Assembly: GCA_964393795.1 (NCBI GenBank)
Contig: CAYMWA010000079.1
Span: forward strand, 1 to 16,248
Reading direction: 5' to 3'
From: Chryseosolibacter sp964393795
GTDB lineage: Bacteria; Bacteroidota; Bacteroidia; Cytophagales; Cyclobacteriaceae
Length of the DNA: 16,248 nt
Shown: positions 7,259-13,766 of the stretch, in pieces
Layout of the letters: every line of letters starts with the position of its first letter
Numbering within the stretch: position 1 is the first letter of the stretch
Notes under the pieces: generated by a model
Seen by the model: only the letters and a program-made list of their open reading frames with translations
Databases searched by the model: none
Told to the model about the DNA's origin: nothing
Translations under genes and position numbers: made by a program

Positions 7259-7311
7259 AAGCCGCTATTTAGCCCAGCGCAATGCTCGCGAAGGGCGTAA
7301 ACGGCTTTTTT
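7259..7311 (+). terminator. Long interrupted stem-loop with a T-run
   Basis: Nested stems run AAGCCG (7259-7264) with CGGCTT (7302-7307), TTTA (7268-7271) with TAAA (7298-7301), GCCC (7272-7275) with GGGC (7293-7296), and GCG (7277-7279) with CGC (7287-7289). Six T lie at 7306-7311. It is terminator-like on the plus strand, but no plus-strand gene lies upstream. A TANNTTTG match (TATTTTTG, 7227-7234) sits just before it, so a short RNA of about 70 nt is possible. The rest of 7163-7354 shows no gene. Confidence 0.4.
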
Positions 7312-7364
7312 CGACGTTGGCGGGCTTAGCGTCCTGGCTTGCGATTATCCGATCTACGAAATTT

Positions 7365-7382
7365 TTACGAACATTTTCGTAA
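7365..7382 (+). promoter_or_regulatory. Palindromic operator, proximal to the -7 element of the repressor operon
   Basis: TTACGAA (7365-7371) and TTCGTAA (7376-7382) are perfect inverted 7-mers around CATT. A further half-site TACGAA lies just upstream (7355-7360). The core TACGAACATTTTCGTA has the same TACGA-N6-TCGTA layout as the second site at 7420-7435. BlaI/MecI-family repressors bind dyads of this size as dimers. The site lies directly before a -7-like AAAATTTG (7384-7391), so binding would block RNA polymerase. Assignment to the downstream repressor is inferred. Confidence 0.65.
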
Positions 7383-7383
7383 C

Positions 7384-7391
7384 AAAATTTG
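7384..7391 (+). promoter_or_regulatory. -7-like element of the repressor/peptidase operon
   Basis: AAAATTTG matches TANNTTTG at all but the first base and directly follows the palindrome. Transcription would start near 7398, leaving a leader of about 40 nt that contains the second palindrome. Confidence 0.35.
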
Positions 7392-7419
7392 CATCCTCGA
7401 CGTTGGAATAAGAACTTAG

Positions 7420-7435
7420 TACGAGAAACTTCGTA
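7420..7435 (+). promoter_or_regulatory. Second palindromic operator, next to the repressor start codon
   Basis: TACGAGAAACTTCGTA has perfect outer arms TACGA/TCGTA around six bases, the same layout as the site 54 bp upstream (centre to centre). It ends 1 bp before the repressor ATG at 7437. Two operators, one before and one after the start point, would suit cooperative autorepression. Confidence 0.6.
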
Positions 7436-7436
7436 T

Positions 7437-7826
7437 ATGAACCGGAAATCATTCATAAAGCCTACTGAAAAGGAGCTGGAAATACTGCAGATTTTGTGGA
7501 AAAACGGCCCTGCTTCGGTAAGAGACGTCCACCTGACCATGGGTGGCGACGACCGGAATGGCTACACCACCATTCTGAAGATGATGCAGATCATGCATGA
7601 AAAAGGACTGGTATCACGCACCAAAAGCGGCAAACTGCACCTCTACAAGGCGGTAGCTTCCCAGGAGCATACCCAACAGTTCATGCTTGAGAAAATCATC
7701 CGTACCGTCTTCCAGGGCTCAGCCGCACAGTTAGTGATGAGCGCCCTCGGCAACAAGCAATCTTCCAGGGAGGAACTCTCTGAAATCAGACGCTATCTGG
7801 ACAAACTCGAAGGAGGTGAACAATGA
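7437..7826 (+). CDS. BlaI/MecI/CopY-family transcriptional repressor
   Basis: The 129-residue DNA-binding repressor has a winged helix at about residues 7-72: KPTEKELEILQILWKNGPAS, then VRDVH, GYTTILKMMQIMHEKGLV, and wing residues RTKSGKLHLYKA. The rest (about 75-129) is the helical dimerisation tail. The ATG at 7437 gives the normal family N-terminus; a TTG 48 bp upstream would run through the second palindrome and is not favoured. It overlaps the M56 peptidase gene by 4 bp (ATGA), the usual operon layout for this regulator and its membrane antirepressor. It probably binds the two TACGA-N6-TCGTA sites and represses its own operon. No beta-lactamase gene is nearby, so a beta-lactam link is not supported here. 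Confidence 0.93.
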   Translation: MNRKSFIKPTEKELEILQILWKNGPASVRDVHLTMGGDDRNGYTTILKMMQIMHEKGLVSRTKSGKLHLYKAVASQEHTQQFMLEKIIRTVFQGSAAQLVMSALGNKQSSREELSEIRRYLDKLEGGEQ

Positions 7827-9631
7827 AAGCCATCACTGATCTATTGTCTTCCCCCTGGGCGCACGCGCTCGGATGGACCCTGCTTCATTCCCTATGGCAG
7901 GCACTCGCGATCTGGCTACTTGTAAAGATAGCACTTCGGTTCATACCGCCGATGCGGGCAAACATCCGATATGCGGCCATCAGCATCGCCCTGTTCCTGT
8001 TCACTGCCGCCAGCGGTCTTACCTTTCTCAACCTTATCTCTACGCCAGCGACGACAGGAGCATCGACCCCCGCCATTCGGGTGATGCCCGCCACCTTTGA
8101 TAATTTCGCAGATAGTGACACCGTGGTGAGTCTGATGCCCACAGCCACCTCCCTGATCGAACAAAACATTCCGCTGATCCTTGCGCTGTGGTTCGCGGGT
8201 TTTATGGTTTTCTCGCTACGCATAGCCTCGGGGATGTTTTATACCTATGCCCTCAAATCCACCGCGGTAACGCTCGAAAATGAGTGGGACGTTTATGTCC
8301 GGTCCGCAGCGCAACGTCTGGGCATCCGCAGGCTGATCCGCCTTGCCGAATCAGCCATCGTGTCGACACCGATGGTCATCGGATACTTCAAGCCCGTCAT
8401 TCTCCTGCCCGTCGGCGTTCTGACAGGTCTGACCAGTGCACAGGTCGAAGCCATTTTACTTCATGAACTTGCGCACATCCGGCGACATGACTTCGCGGTC
8501 AACCTCGTGCAGTCTGTGGCAGAAGCTGTCTTCTTCTTCAATCCATTTATCTGGATGTTGTCGGGTATGATGCGAAAGGAGCGCGAATACTGTTGTGATG
8601 ATCTGGTCGTACGTGAGCACGGGGGAGTAAGGGGGTACGCGGAGGCACTCGCACGCCTTGCTGAAAACACACTGGGTTCGCCGGTGTTTGCAATGACGGC
8701 AGTAAGAGAGAAACATCAATTGTTGAATCGAATCAGAAGAATTATGGAAAGGTCAATGAAATCTTATTCGGGGAGGAGAGGCAAGATCATCCCTGCGGTG
8801 TTGCTGGTTTCCGCATTGTTCTGCATTTCCTGGCTGGGTACACGTCACAATCAAACCGTGTACGATATGCAATCCTCCGCACAGGATACCATCCATCCCA
8901 AAAAGCAAACGGCAACGCTTTCGCGCCAACGCGTTGTAACCATCGATGAGAACGGCCAGCCGCACGAAGAGGTTGTAGAAAAATTCGAAGGTGACGAATC
9001 ACTCCGACCGTTGCTCGAAAAAGGCCTGCCTCTTGGGCAACCCGCACCGCCAGATCCGGTCGGAGCGTTTCCGCGACCATCCATTCCCGATACCATCCCT
9101 CCGATTCCGCCTGCGTTTGACCTCAACGCCAAACAATGGAGCGCATTTTCAAAGGCGTTCAGGGAGCAGTTCAAGACCGCTTTCCCCGATGCATTTGTGT
9201 TCCGCGGCGAAGACGCAACTGCCTTCCTCAAGAAATTCGAGGAACAATTCAGACTGCAAAATCCCTGGACCGACTCAACCTTCTTGTACCAGTTCGGTCC
9301 GAATGATTTCTCCCTTGACAGCCTGGTAGCGCTTGAAAGAATCAACGAGCAGCTTGCGCGCGTTAAGGAGCTCCAATTGGAGCACTTCAAACAGTTGGAG
9401 CGGTTTAAGAACCTTGAACAATTCCATCTGGATGACTGGGCTGTCGCACCGCGACCGGAGAAAACACTCCGAGAGCACCTCATCGAAGATGGCTACCTCG
9501 GCGAAAACGAACGCATTGAAAGCATGCAATGGAGCGACAATGGTGTGCGCGTTAACGGGAAGTCTATACGCAAAGCGGATCGCGAGAAGTACCGGAAGCT
9601 GTACGATGAATTCATGAACGGAAACATGTAA
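7823..9631 (+). CDS. M56 (BlaR1-like) membrane metallopeptidase with a long non-PBP C-terminus
   Basis: The 602-residue membrane protein is likely to sense a signal and inactivate its partner repressor. Hydrophobic segments lie at about 12-40, 48-72, 114-138, 223-248 and 322-340. The zinc site is HELAH at 214-218 (gluzincin HExxH). The expected third-ligand region is KEREYCCDD at 252-260. After the last membrane segment, about 260 residues are presumably periplasmic: a proline-rich stretch (400-432, PIPP-like), then charged helices rich in Phe and Glu (about 435-535), and an end containing VRVNGKSI. No penicillin-binding SxxK/SxN/KTG set is seen there, unlike classical BlaR1. It is translationally coupled to the repressor. 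It converges with the epimerase gene, with 12 bp between stops. Confidence 0.9.
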   Translation: MKAITDLLSSPWAHALGWTLLHSLWQALAIWLLVKIALRFIPPMRANIRYAAISIALFLFTAASGLTFLNLISTPATTGASTPAIRVMPATFDNFADSDTVVSLMPTATSLIEQNIPLILALWFAGFMVFSLRIASGMFYTYALKSTAVTLENEWDVYVRSAAQRLGIRRLIRLAESAIVSTPMVIGYFKPVILLPVGVLTGLTSAQVEAILLHELAHIRRHDFAVNLVQSVAEAVFFFNPFIWMLSGMMRKEREYCCDDLVVREHGGVRGYAEALARLAENTLGSPVFAMTAVREKHQLLNRIRRIMERSMKSYSGRRGKIIPAVLLVSALFCISWLGTRHNQTVYDMQSSAQDTIHPKKQTATLSRQRVVTIDENGQPHEEVVEKFEGDESLRPLLEKGLPLGQPAPPDPVGAFPRPSIPDTIPPIPPAFDLNAKQWSAFSKAFREQFKTAFPDAFVFRGEDATAFLKKFEEQFRLQNPWTDSTFLYQFGPNDFSLDSLVALERINEQLARVKELQLEHFKQLERFKNLEQFHLDDWAVAPRPEKTLREHLIEDGYLGENERIESMQWSDNGVRVNGKSIRKADREKYRKLYDEFMNGNM

Positions 9632-9650
9632 GGAGTGAGTTTCTCACTCC
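9632..9650. terminator. 8-bp hairpin shared by two convergent genes
   Basis: GGAGTGAG (9632-9639) and CTCACTCC (9643-9650) form a perfect stem around TTT. It starts right after the M56 stop and includes the stop and last codons of the epimerase gene. No T-run follows on either strand, so it is at best an atypical bidirectional terminator. Confidence 0.5.
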
Positions 9651-10720
9651 CGTATGCGTTCAACGCCGAGCCCGGGCTTATCCGAACAGGACATCACACC
9701 GTCCTTCAGGATGAATCCGCCCCGGGCGACATCGTTAGCGAGGTCCAGGCTGCCGTCAAGATCAATATACTTCGTGTTCGGACAGGCAAAGGCAGCATGC
9801 AGTGCGGCAGTAATGCTCACAACGCTCTCATCATTACAACCCCAGAAAAGGTCAATGTTGGCATGCGCGGCGAGGTCAGCAATCTTCAACGCTTGTGAGA
9901 CGCCCCCGCACTTCATCAGTTTGATGTTGAAAATTCCGGAGGCAACCGGCGGCGTGATTAATTCAAGCGCATCTTCGGGATCGATCAGCGATTCATCTGC
10001 CGCAATTTTGCGCCGGATTGCATCGGGTAACGCTTTCATTTCGGCTACCGCTTTTGCCGGCAGCGGCTGCTCAATCAGCTCGATATCAAGATCGCGGGTC
10101 TGGTCATAAAAGGCGATCGTTTCCTCGCTGGTATATCCCTGGTTGGCGTCGACTCGGATGACAATATCCTTCCCCACAAGTTCGCGGAGCTTCACCAGTC
10201 GCGCGATATCCTCGCGATAGTCCTTGCCAAGTTTTACTTTCAGTATTTTAAATCCACGCCCGATGAATTCCTGCGCCTCCCTGAGCGTCTCATCTTCATT
10301 CTTGATCCCGATCGTGTTGGAAGTGGGCAACGACCGAATTTTTTGTCCCAGGAATTTGACGAGCGGAACGCCCAGATATTTTGTAAAAGCATCATGGAGC
10401 GCTATGTCAAGCGCAGCGCGGGCAGAAGGGTTCTTCGGAAACTTCTTCCACACTTCAAAGAGGAGTTGTCGACATTCGCGAATGTCGCGGCCGACAAGGA
10501 ATGCGAGGTTTTCTTCGCGTAGCGCATCGAGACATTGGGTGAGGCTTTCGCCGACGACAAATTCGCTGGGATTACCCGAGCCAATGCCGTACGTCCCGTC
10601 GTCGAGGGTGATGATCACAAAGGCGTTGCGCACTTCGTCCACCGTCTTGAACGCGATGGTGTAGGGACGGGTATTGCCGAGATCTTCGCTCCATACCGCT
10701 ATGTCCTTTATTTTCGTCAT
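9644..10720 (-). CDS. Enolase-superfamily epimerase (dipeptide epimerase / DgcA-like)
   Basis: The 358-residue enzyme abstracts an alpha-proton via paired lysines. The catalytic set of the muconate-lactonising subgroup is complete: KVK with K161 and K163, metal ligands D191 (RVDANQGY), E217 (IEQPL) and D242 (ADES), and K267 (NIKLMKCGG) as the opposite base. DLDGS with D320/D322 is the motif that, in L-Ala-D/L-Glu epimerases, binds the substrate amino group. The N-terminal capping domain covers about 1-125 and the barrel the rest. It is the second gene after DUF1611, 10 bp apart. Two readings are possible: a murein dipeptide epimerase, or the N-acetyl-D-glutamate racemase (DgcA) known to pair with a DUF1611 protein. 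The neighbour favours the second; the motifs alone do not decide. Confidence 0.9.
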   Translation of the reverse strand: MTKIKDIAVWSEDLGNTRPYTIAFKTVDEVRNAFVIITLDDGTYGIGSGNPSEFVVGESLTQCLDALREENLAFLVGRDIRECRQLLFEVWKKFPKNPSARAALDIALHDAFTKYLGVPLVKFLGQKIRSLPTSNTIGIKNEDETLREAQEFIGRGFKILKVKLGKDYREDIARLVKLRELVGKDIVIRVDANQGYTSEETIAFYDQTRDLDIELIEQPLPAKAVAEMKALPDAIRRKIAADESLIDPEDALELITPPVASGIFNIKLMKCGGVSQALKIADLAAHANIDLFWGCNDESVVSITAALHAAFACPNTKYIDLDGSLDLANDVARGGFILKDGVMSCSDKPGLGVERIRE

Positions 10721-10730
10721 GGTTGAAAGG

Positions 10731-11804
10731 TCAGGCGGCTACCGCATTTTTTCTGATCATCTCCTCAAAGATCGGAACGAGCGACTCGACCCCATCCTGC
10801 AGCGGAAGGATTGCGGGTATGTGTAGGCTATCGCTTGCCTCTTTCGCGTATCTTCTCGCTTCCGCTTCAGTCATTCCGGCGGTATTGACCGTCAACGCAA
10901 CGGTGGGCGCGCCATACATGCTGATCATGGTGATTTCCTCTTGCGGGTCGGCCACCAGGGCCGGATAAAAGTCCAGGTCCTTATAGTGTTTCCGCGAGGG
11001 ATTGTGCTGCAGTACAACTGCCTCCGCGGCAGCGGAACAAATCCACTCCGCACCGGCGGGTCCACTCGGATTCCGCAAGGAAGATTGTCCTTCTATGAAA
11101 ATAATGTCCGGTCGTTCTTCCTGGTAACAGGTCCACACCGCGTGCTCCATCTCGCCCGAGATAAAATCGTTGAGCGTAGCATCGAACACAAACCCGTATC
11201 GTGCGCCCTGCATCCATCCCGTCTGTCCGGTATAAACCATTTCCGCTTTATAACCCGCCTTTCGCATCGCCTCTACAAGAAAACGTGTCGTCGTCCGTTT
11301 GCCCAGGGCACAGTCAGTACCCAGCACCGCGATCTTGGGGCATCTCACTTCGCTGATCTTACCCGACCAGAAGTGCAGGTCTTTGAATTTTTTCGGTTTA
11401 CGGATATCTACAATCTCCACACCTTTTTGCTGCGCCAGGGCCGCGAGTTCGGGAATGTCTGAGACAAACTCGTGCAGACCGTTCACGATGCTGTAGCCGT
11501 GTTGCAGCGCCTCCTTCAGCTCATCGCGCAGCGAATCAGGGATGACACCCCCCTTGGTGGCGAGTCCTACCACACACCATTTGGCCTTAAGCGGACTGTT
11601 TGTGTCAAAGTCAGCAAGGTCGGCGTAAACCGGGATATTGCGTTTTTTGCCGTCGAGCACTTCTCCGGCATCTTTGCCGCGATTGTTGGCGTCAATGACG
11701 CCGATGACGTTGAACCGCTCGCTGCCGCGGATGAGACCGTGGGCCGTCTTTGCGCTGATGGTGGCGAGCTTCCCACCCGTAATGACAATTGCATTGTTGT
11801 TCAT
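10731..11804 (-). CDS. DUF1611 family protein (DgcN-like), P-loop type
   Basis: The 357-residue protein has the two DUF1611 halves. The N-terminal alpha/beta domain (about 1-145) has GGKLATISAKTAHGLIRG and VIGVIDANNRGKDAG. The C-terminal P-loop-like domain begins KIAVLGTDCALGKRTTT, with a Walker-A-like GTDCALGKRTT at 162-172. YTGQTGWMQGARYG and IIFIEGQSSLRNPSG follow. ATG 11804 is preferred; an in-frame start 36 bp upstream would add a Phe-rich stretch, MIFAVFPFFFFV, unlike the family. DUF1611 proteins named DgcN are reported to N-acetylate D-glutamate before a DgcA racemase acts. The adjacent epimerase gene fits that pair. Family membership is clear; activity in this organism is inferred. 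Confidence 0.88.
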   Translation of the reverse strand: MNNNAIVITGGKLATISAKTAHGLIRGSERFNVIGVIDANNRGKDAGEVLDGKKRNIPVYADLADFDTNSPLKAKWCVVGLATKGGVIPDSLRDELKEALQHGYSIVNGLHEFVSDIPELAALAQQKGVEIVDIRKPKKFKDLHFWSGKISEVRCPKIAVLGTDCALGKRTTTRFLVEAMRKAGYKAEMVYTGQTGWMQGARYGFVFDATLNDFISGEMEHAVWTCYQEERPDIIFIEGQSSLRNPSGPAGAEWICSAAAEAVVLQHNPSRKHYKDLDFYPALVADPQEEITMISMYGAPTVALTVNTAGMTEAEARRYAKEASDSLHIPAILPLQDGVESLVPIFEEMIRKNAVAA

Positions 11805-12029
11805 GACGAAAAAGAAAAACGGAAATACGGCGAATATCACAAGCTTTACAAGACAGTGACTTCCAATTTTTTACGTTGAAGTTGAATTCAGGCTCGTTTC
11901 TTGTCCGAAATCGATTTCACAGGGGCGTGTTTTTTAAGTATATTTAGATATCGAAAAACGGTTGTCCGGCACACCATTTTGCGGTGTTACTGAAGCTGGC
12001 GGTATTTGTCACATAAAAATAAATAACGC

Positions 12030-12482
12030 ATGATGAGGCGCACGAAACTACTGGTCCTGGCTGCTTTTCTGATACTTTTGCCCGTGGCGGTTTTCGCCCA
12101 GACGCCGCAGCTTGTAGGCAGCTGGCAACTGGTGAAGAAGAGCACTTGCCTGGAAGAGGTTACCACCGCCAGTCAGGATTCCAACATTGAAAACCTGCGG
12201 AAGGATATGCAAAGCCGCACACCGCCGACCACAGACGTGGTCAGCTTCAAAGACAACGCGACCGGCAGGGAGACCACACGCATCCTCAATACCGACAAGG
12301 CCTCAAATCCCAAGAAGTTTTACTACAAATTCAATGGTAAGATGCTCCTGATCCTCGACAAGCGGTCACAGACGATCAGCGACAGTTACATGGTCGACAA
12401 ATTCACCGCCGATTCGCTTATTGTTTCTCATTCGGCCCGTCCCTGCGAAATCCGTATTTTTGTAAAAATATCGGAGAAATAG
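12030..12482 (+). CDS. Secreted lipocalin-like protein
   Basis: This is a 150-residue exported protein. The signal peptide covers residues 1-23: RR-T-K near the start, a hydrophobic core LLVLAAFLILLPVAV, and FA before QTPQ. The mature part begins QLVGSWQLVKKS, the G-x-W opening of Bacteroidota lipocalin-like domains. Alternating strands follow (VVSFKDN, TRILNT, KFYYKFNGKMLLILD, SDSYMVDKFTADSLIVSH). Two cysteines (C38 near the start of the barrel, and C in RPCEIRIF near the end) could form a disulfide. It has no lipobox, so it is periplasmic or secreted. A second ATG at 12033 is an alternative start. Ligand and role are unknown. It lies divergent from the DUF1611 operon, with 225 bp between starts. 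Confidence 0.72.
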   Translation: MMRRTKLLVLAAFLILLPVAVFAQTPQLVGSWQLVKKSTCLEEVTTASQDSNIENLRKDMQSRTPPTTDVVSFKDNATGRETTRILNTDKASNPKKFYYKFNGKMLLILDKRSQTISDSYMVDKFTADSLIVSHSARPCEIRIFVKISEK

Positions 12483-12518
12483 ACAAATTCATTTCAGCTG
12501 ATGTTTGTTTGAGCCTAT

Positions 12519-12535
12519 CAGGCAAGGCCTGTTTT
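12519..12535 (+). terminator. Weak hairpin with T-run before rlmN
   Basis: CAGGC (12519-12523) pairs with GCCTG (12527-12531) around AAG, followed by TTTT and, after GAA, six more T. It could weakly end the lipocalin transcript, but the stem is short and rlmN begins 17 bp later. Confidence 0.25.
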
Positions 12536-12551
12536 GAATTTTTTGAGCAAT

Positions 12552-13601
12552 ATGGTGGAAACTGAAGTCCGGCGCGACATCCGCAAACTGTCGGTGGACG
12601 AATTAACAGAATTTTTTGTCACGCATGGTGAAAAGCCTTTTCGCGCCAAACAGGTGTACGAATGGCTGTGGAAGAAATCAGCAAAGGATTTCGATGAGAT
12701 GACCAATCTCTCGCTTGCGGTGCGTGAACTGCTGAAGGACCATTTTGTCATCAACTTCATACGGGTCGACCAAATGCAGCGCAGTGCCGATGGCACCATC
12801 AAGAACGCGGTAAAACTGCATGACGGGTTGGTGGTGGAATCCGTGCTCATTCCCACGGAAAAACGCATCACTGCCTGCGTCTCTTCACAGGTCGGCTGTA
12901 GCCTTGCCTGCCGGTTTTGTGCGACCGCACGCTTAAAGCGGATGCGCAACCTCAACCCCGATGAAATCTACGATCAGGTCGCAGCCATTCAACAGCAATC
13001 CGAACTGTTCTTTGGCAGACCGCTGACCAATATTGTTTTTATGGGAATGGGGGAGCCGTTGCTCAACTACGCCAACGTTATGAGCGCCATTGAAAAGATC
13101 ACTTCCCCACAGGGCTTGAACATGGCGTCGAAGCGCCTGACCGTTTCCACCGTCGGCATTGCAAAGATGATCGTCAGGATGGCCGACGAAAGCGTCAAAT
13201 TCAACCTCGCCGTATCGCTGCACTCCGCGCTCAATCATGTTCGTTCTTCCATCATGCCCATCAACGACACCAACTCACTCGAAGAACTGGCCGAAGCGCT
13301 GAAGTATTGGTACAAAAAGACGCGGAAAAAGGTCACCTATGAATATGTCGTCTGGAAGGACCTCAACGACACACGCGAGCATGCTGAAGCCCTGCTCCGT
13401 TTCTGCAAGCATGTACCCTGCAAAGTCAACCTCATCGAATACAATCCCATCGACGACGGCGAGTTTCAACAAGCCTCCGAGGCGGCACTAGTCATGTACA
13501 TGGATCTTCTCGAACGCCACGGCATCACCACCCGCATCCGCAAAAGCCGCGGGAAGGATATTGATGCAGCGTGTGGGCAACTTGCGAATAAGAATAGTTG
13601 A
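12552..13601 (+). CDS. rlmN: Dual-specificity RNA methyltransferase RlmN (23S rRNA A2503 / tRNA A37 C2)
   Basis: RlmN is a radical-SAM enzyme that methylates C2 of A2503 in 23S rRNA and of A37 in some tRNAs. The 349 residues include an N-terminal RNA-binding domain (KLSVDELTEFF, KPFRAKQVYEWLW). The [4Fe-4S] motif CSLACRFC has C116, C120 and C123. C109 sits seven residues before it, as in E. coli C118. FMGMGEP at 163-169 is the SAM-binding GGE-like motif. The methyl-carrying cysteine C341 is in DAACGQL. The ATG at 12552 is chosen; a TTG 18 bp upstream is also in frame but weaker. All catalytic cysteines of RlmN are present. Cfr shares these cysteines, but length and the LSVDEL-type N-terminus favour RlmN. 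It follows the lipocalin gene by 69 bp. Confidence 0.96.
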   Translation: MVETEVRRDIRKLSVDELTEFFVTHGEKPFRAKQVYEWLWKKSAKDFDEMTNLSLAVRELLKDHFVINFIRVDQMQRSADGTIKNAVKLHDGLVVESVLIPTEKRITACVSSQVGCSLACRFCATARLKRMRNLNPDEIYDQVAAIQQQSELFFGRPLTNIVFMGMGEPLLNYANVMSAIEKITSPQGLNMASKRLTVSTVGIAKMIVRMADESVKFNLAVSLHSALNHVRSSIMPINDTNSLEELAEALKYWYKKTRKKVTYEYVVWKDLNDTREHAEALLRFCKHVPCKVNLIEYNPIDDGEFQQASEAALVMYMDLLERHGITTRIRKSRGKDIDAACGQLANKNS

Positions 13602-13627
13602 CAATTGGCAATCGGCAATCGGCAAAA
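13600..13627 (+). repeat. Left heptad-repeat array (GGCAATC type)
   Basis: Four 7-bp units in register: GACAATT, GGCAATC, GGCAATC, GGCAAAA. The first overlaps the rlmN stop codon. The array is inverted relative to the one at 13725-13766. The 97 bp between the two arrays (13628-13724) hold no gene. Confidence 0.75.
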
Positions 13628-13724
13628 GGTATCTGCCGAGGGCGGTCGTGTATCAGGGGGCTTGCTATCTAGTACATGATCAAAGGATGGGATTATTGCT
13701 ACGCGCAATCACCTTCGAAAACCC

Positions 13725-13766
13725 ATTGCCAATTGCCAACTGCCTATTGCCTATTGCCTATTATTT
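13725..13766 (+). repeat. Right heptad-repeat array (ATTGCCA/T type)
   Basis: Six 7-bp units in register: ATTGCCA twice, ACTGCCT, ATTGCCT twice, then ATTATTT. The core ATTGCC is the reverse complement of the left array's GGCAAT. The last unit covers the stop codon of the rhomboid gene that reads in from the right. Confidence 0.75.

Noticed and set aside
8851..9483. 210-codon minus-strand frame inside the M56 gene
   Set aside because: Low-complexity Ser/Arg-rich product antisense to a coherent M56 protein; no motif.
7437..9631. Beta-lactam resistance (bla/mec) operon
   Set aside because: Only the regulator/peptidase pair is present; there is no beta-lactamase or PBP2a gene and the peptidase lacks a penicillin-binding domain.
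9654..10664. Plus-strand frames opposite the epimerase gene
   Set aside because: The minus strand encodes a complete enolase-superfamily protein; the opposite frames are shadows.
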